From contig JAZAFR010000033.1 of NCBI GenBank assembly GCA_036121365.1, positions 55,778 through 119,777 of the forward strand: a stretch of DNA of 64,000 nt, written 5' to 3'. The notes under the pieces were generated by a model. The model searched no databases and had not been told where the DNA came from. It saw nothing but the letters and a program-made list of their open reading frames with translations. Below, piece after piece: positions 61,323 to 64,000 of this stretch; within the stretch, counting starts at the first letter, position 1, and every line of letters starts with the position of its first letter. The DNA is from UBA7916 sp036121365 (GTDB lineage: Bacteria; Pseudomonadota; Gammaproteobacteria; Comchoanobacterales; Comchoanobacteraceae). Made by a program: the position numbers and the translations under genes.

Positions 61323-64000
61323 GCTCAACCTGAAGTCAATGCTGAGATCCTCAACGCCAAAGATAATGAAGATCGTACAGCGCTGATGATTGCAGCATAT
61401 GCGGGTATGACAGAAGTAGTTAAAGCGATATTAAATCATGAGAAATGCGATTCTACTATCCTCAACGCCAAAGATAATACTGGATTTACAGCGCTGATCA
61501 TTGCAGTAGAGGAGGGTAAAACAGAAGTAGTTAAAGCGATATTAGATCATGAGAAATGCGATTCTATTATCCTCAACGCCAAAAATGACTTTGGTAACAC
61601 AGCGCTGATCTCTGCAATAGAGGAGGGTAAAACAGAAGTAGTTAGAGCGATATTGGATCATAAGAAATGCGATTCTACTATCATCAACGTCCAAAATATT
61701 GAAGGTCGTACAGCTCTGATGTGTGCATCAAGTAGAGGATGCCTAGTAAGAGGATACGAATACGCAGAAATAGTAGGTATGATATTGGCTCAATCTGGAG
61801 TCAATGCTGAGATCCTTAACGCCAAAGATTATGAAGGTCGTACAGCGCTGATGTGTGCAGCATATACACGTAACGTTAAAGTGGTGGAAGTACTACTGGC
61901 TCATCGTGATGGTAAGGGCAAACCTCTTATTGATGTTAACGAAAAAGATAATGAAGGTCGTACAGCTCTGATATGGGCATCAATGATAGCATACCACGCA
62001 AGAGGATACAAAGAAATAGTAGGTATGATATTGGCTCAATCTGAAGTCAATGCTGAGATCCTTAACGCCAAAGATAATGAAGGTCGTACAGCGCTGATGT
62101 GGGCAGTAAATCTAAGTAACGTAGAAGTGGTGCAAGTGCTACTGGCTCAACGTGATGGTAAGGACAAGCCTCTTATTGATGTTAACGAAAAATATTATGA
62201 AGGTCGTACAGTGCTGATGATATCATCATGGAGAGGTAACGTAAAAATAGTAGATGTGATATTGGCTCAATCTGAAGTCAATTCTGAGACCCTCAATGCC
62301 AAAGATAATAAAGGACGCACAGCGCTGATGTGGGCAGTAGATAAAGGTAACGTAAAAATAGTAGGTAAGATATTGGCTCAATCTGAAGTCAATGCTGAGA
62401 TCCTTTCTGAGACCCTCAATGCCAAAGATAATGAAGGACGCACAGCGCTGATGATGGCAGCAAGAGCAGGACAAGTAGAAATAGTAGGTAAGATATTGGC
62501 TCAATCTGAAGTCAATGCTGAGATCCTTAACGCCAAAGATAATGAAGGACGCACAGCGCTGATGATGGCATCAATCTCAGGTAACGTAAAAATAGCAGGT
62601 ATGATATTGGCTCAATCTGCAGTCAATGCTGTCCCCCTCAACGCCCAAGATAATAAAGGACTCACAGCGCTGATGTGGGCATCAGCCCGTGGACGTATAG
62701 AAATAGTGGGTATGATATTGGCTCAATCTGAAGTCAATGCTGAGATCCTCAACGCCAAAGATTATGAAGAAGGTCGTACAGCGCTGATATGGGCAGTAAG
62801 TAAAGAAAACATAGGAGTGGTGAAAGCACTACTGGCTCATCGTGATGGTGACGACAAGCCTCTTATTGATGTTAACGAAAAAGATAATGAAGGTCGTACA
62901 GCGCTGATACGGGCAGTAGAGAAAGGTAACGTTAAAGTAGTGGAAGCACTACTGACTCATCGTGATAGTAACGACAAGCTTCTTGTTGATATTAACGAAA
63001 AAGATGATGAAGATCGTACAGCGCTGATGTCGGCATCACTATATGGGCATGTAGAAATAGCAGGTATGATATTGGCTCAACCTGAAGTCAATGCTGAGAC
63101 CCTCAACGCCCAAGATAATACTGGTTATACAGCGCTGATGTGGGCAGTAGAGAAAGGTAACGTTAAAGTAGTGAAAGCACTACTGGATCGTCGTGATGGT
63201 AAGGGCAAGCCTCTTATTGATATTAACGTAAAAGATAATGAAGGACGCACAGCGCTGATGATGGCATCAGCCTTAGGATATGTAGAAATAGCAGGTATGA
63301 TATTGGCTCAATCTGAAGTCAATGCTGAGACCCTCAATGCTAAAGATAATAAAGGTCTTACAGCGCTGATGAGGGCATCAGCCTTAGGGCATGTAAAAAT
63401 AGTAGGTATGATATTGGCTCAATCTGAAGTCAATGCTGAGACCCTCAATGCTAAAGATAATGAAGGTAATACAGCGCTAAGATGGGCAGTAGAGAGAGGT
63501 AACGTAGAAATAGCAGGTATGATATTGGCTCAACCTAAAGTCAATGCTGAGATCCTTAACGCCAAAGATTATGAAGAAGGTCGCACAGCGCTGATGGTGG
63601 CATCAATCTTTGGAAACGTAGAAATAGTAGGTATGATATTGGCTCAATCTGAAGTCAATGCTGAGACCCTCAATGCTAAAGATAATGAAGGAAATACAGC
63701 GCTGATGTGGGCAGCAAGATCATATTTTCACAGCAAAGTAGAAATAGTCAGTGAGATATTGGCTCAACCTGAAGTCAATGCTGAGATCCTTAACGCCAAA
63801 GATTATGAAGAAGGTCGCACAGCGCTGATGATGGCATCAGCCTTAGGACATGTAGAAAGAGTAGATATGATATTGGCTCAATCTGAGGTCAATGCTGAGA
63901 CCCTCAACGCCCAAGATAATGAGGGTCTTACAGCGCTGATGTGGGCAGTAAATAAAGGTAACATAGGAGTGGTGAAAGCACTACTGGCTCATCGTGATAG
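61242..64000 (+). CDS. Giant ankyrin repeat protein, copy 3 (runs off window end)
   Basis: I translated this frame from ATG 61242 to the window end and found no stop: at least 919 codons. After the same N-terminal cap as copy 2 come 23 ankyrin units of the pattern DNEGRTALMWA...GNVEIVGMILAQSEVNAE. Two repeat types are mixed: the AQSEVNAETLNAK type and a longer AHRDGKGKPLIDVNEK type. Repeat sequences are very alike even at DNA level, so the number of units probably changes by recombination. If complete it may end in the same LPLPGT plus membrane-helix module. Likely host-interacting by analogy with ankyrin effectors; this is inference. Confidence 0.8.
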   Translation, partial: MQTIEDLGAELRNAAKEGNVEIVGMILAQPEVNAEILNAKDNEDRTALMIAAYAGMTEVVKAILNHEKCDSTILNAKDNTGFTALIIAVEEGKTEVVKAILDHEKCDSIILNAKNDFGNTALISAIEEGKTEVVRAILDHKKCDSTIINVQNIEGRTALMCASSRGCLVRGYEYAEIVGMILAQSGVNAEILNAKDYEGRTALMCAAYTRNVKVVEVLLAHRDGKGKPLIDVNEKDNEGRTALIWASMIAYHARGYKEIVGMILAQSEVNAEILNAKDNEGRTALMWAVNLSNVEVVQVLLAQRDGKDKPLIDVNEKYYEGRTVLMISSWRGNVKIVDVILAQSEVNSETLNAKDNKGRTALMWAVDKGNVKIVGKILAQSEVNAEILSETLNAKDNEGRTALMMAARAGQVEIVGKILAQSEVNAEILNAKDNEGRTALMMASISGNVKIAGMILAQSAVNAVPLNAQDNKGLTALMWASARGRIEIVGMILAQSEVNAEILNAKDYEEGRTALIWAVSKENIGVVKALLAHRDGDDKPLIDVNEKDNEGRTALIRAVEKGNVKVVEALLTHRDSNDKLLVDINEKDDEDRTALMSASLYGHVEIAGMILAQPEVNAETLNAQDNTGYTALMWAVEKGNVKVVKALLDRRDGKGKPLIDINVKDNEGRTALMMASALGYVEIAGMILAQSEVNAETLNAKDNKGLTALMRASALGHVKIVGMILAQSEVNAETLNAKDNEGNTALRWAVERGNVEIAGMILAQPKVNAEILNAKDYEEGRTALMVASIFGNVEIVGMILAQSEVNAETLNAKDNEGNTALMWAARSYFHSKVEIVSEILAQPEVNAEILNAKDYEEGRTALMMASALGHVERVDMILAQSEVNAETLNAQDNEGLTALMWAVNKGNIGVVKALLAHRD

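Noticed and set aside
62226..62504. Minus-strand 92-residue frame
   Set aside because: It is the antisense of the ankyrin repeats; its own repeated sequence follows from the plus-strand repeats.
59600..64000. Regular repeats suggestive of a CRISPR array or satellite DNA
   Set aside because: The repeats are in-frame ankyrin codons of about 100 bases with conserved TAL and A positions, not short identical repeats with unique spacers.

Overview
The window is a moderately AT-rich stretch of a gammaproteobacterial chromosome. The evidence is conserved gene order: pepP-ubiH-ubiI, 6S RNA just upstream of the 5-formyl-THF cyclo-ligase gene, rpsB-tsf-pyrH-frr-uppS-cdsA followed by bamA-skp-lpxD-fabZ-lpxA, and lpxB/rnhB/dnaE close by. 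Between these housekeeping blocks lie genes with eukaryote-like features: IQ motifs, ankyrin repeats, an LRR protein with a nuclear-localisation-like signal, an animal-type glutaminase and exostosin-like glycosyltransferases. Several broken genes are also present. Together this suggests a host-associated, probably intracellular bacterium (Legionella/Coxiella/Berkiella-like lifestyle). The lifestyle and the affiliation below class level are inference.

Layout. 1-855: 3' part of glmM. 1162-4767: aminopeptidase P and two ubiquinone hydroxylases. 4819-8785: two tandem paralogues of about 600 residues with calmodulin-binding-type IQ motifs; each has a near-consensus promoter, and the duplication carried along the 3' tail of ubiI. 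9137-10364: a membrane protein and a small secreted protein. 10406-11161: dapB. 11431-16968: a nitrogen/glutamine cluster of outer-membrane Gcw_chp protein, type II (eukaryote-like) glutamine synthetase, glutaminase with ankyrin repeats, and ammonium transporter. 17528-22571: mutY, a LuxR-type regulator, a membrane protein and a fragmented glycosyltransferase gene. 22704-27234: membrane protein, 6S RNA, fau, dut, L,D-transpeptidase, wrbA, cytochrome b561.

27285-37988 is a long plus-strand run for translation, RNA turnover and envelope building. S2 carries an unusual histone H1-like tail. Undecaprenyl-PP synthase and CDP-DAG synthase lead into BamA, Skp, LpxD, FabZ and LpxA. dxr and rseP, often found between cdsA and bamA, are absent here. 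38042-44946 is a minus-strand block: two exostosin-like proteins, slipin, NfeD protease, LpxB and a HAD phosphatase. It separates lpxA from rnhB and dnaE, so lpxB is inverted relative to the usual order.

45175-58710: rnhB, dnaE, ung, an LRR/NLS-like candidate effector, an alpha/beta hydrolase, an M17 aminopeptidase, an SDR, a small membrane protein, a Nudix hydrolase, an LpxL-like acyltransferase and a membrane protein interrupted by a stop codon. 59235-59308 is a tRNA-Arg(UCG). 59632 to the window end is a tandem array of three related ankyrin genes; the last is open over more than 2.7 kb and runs off the edge.
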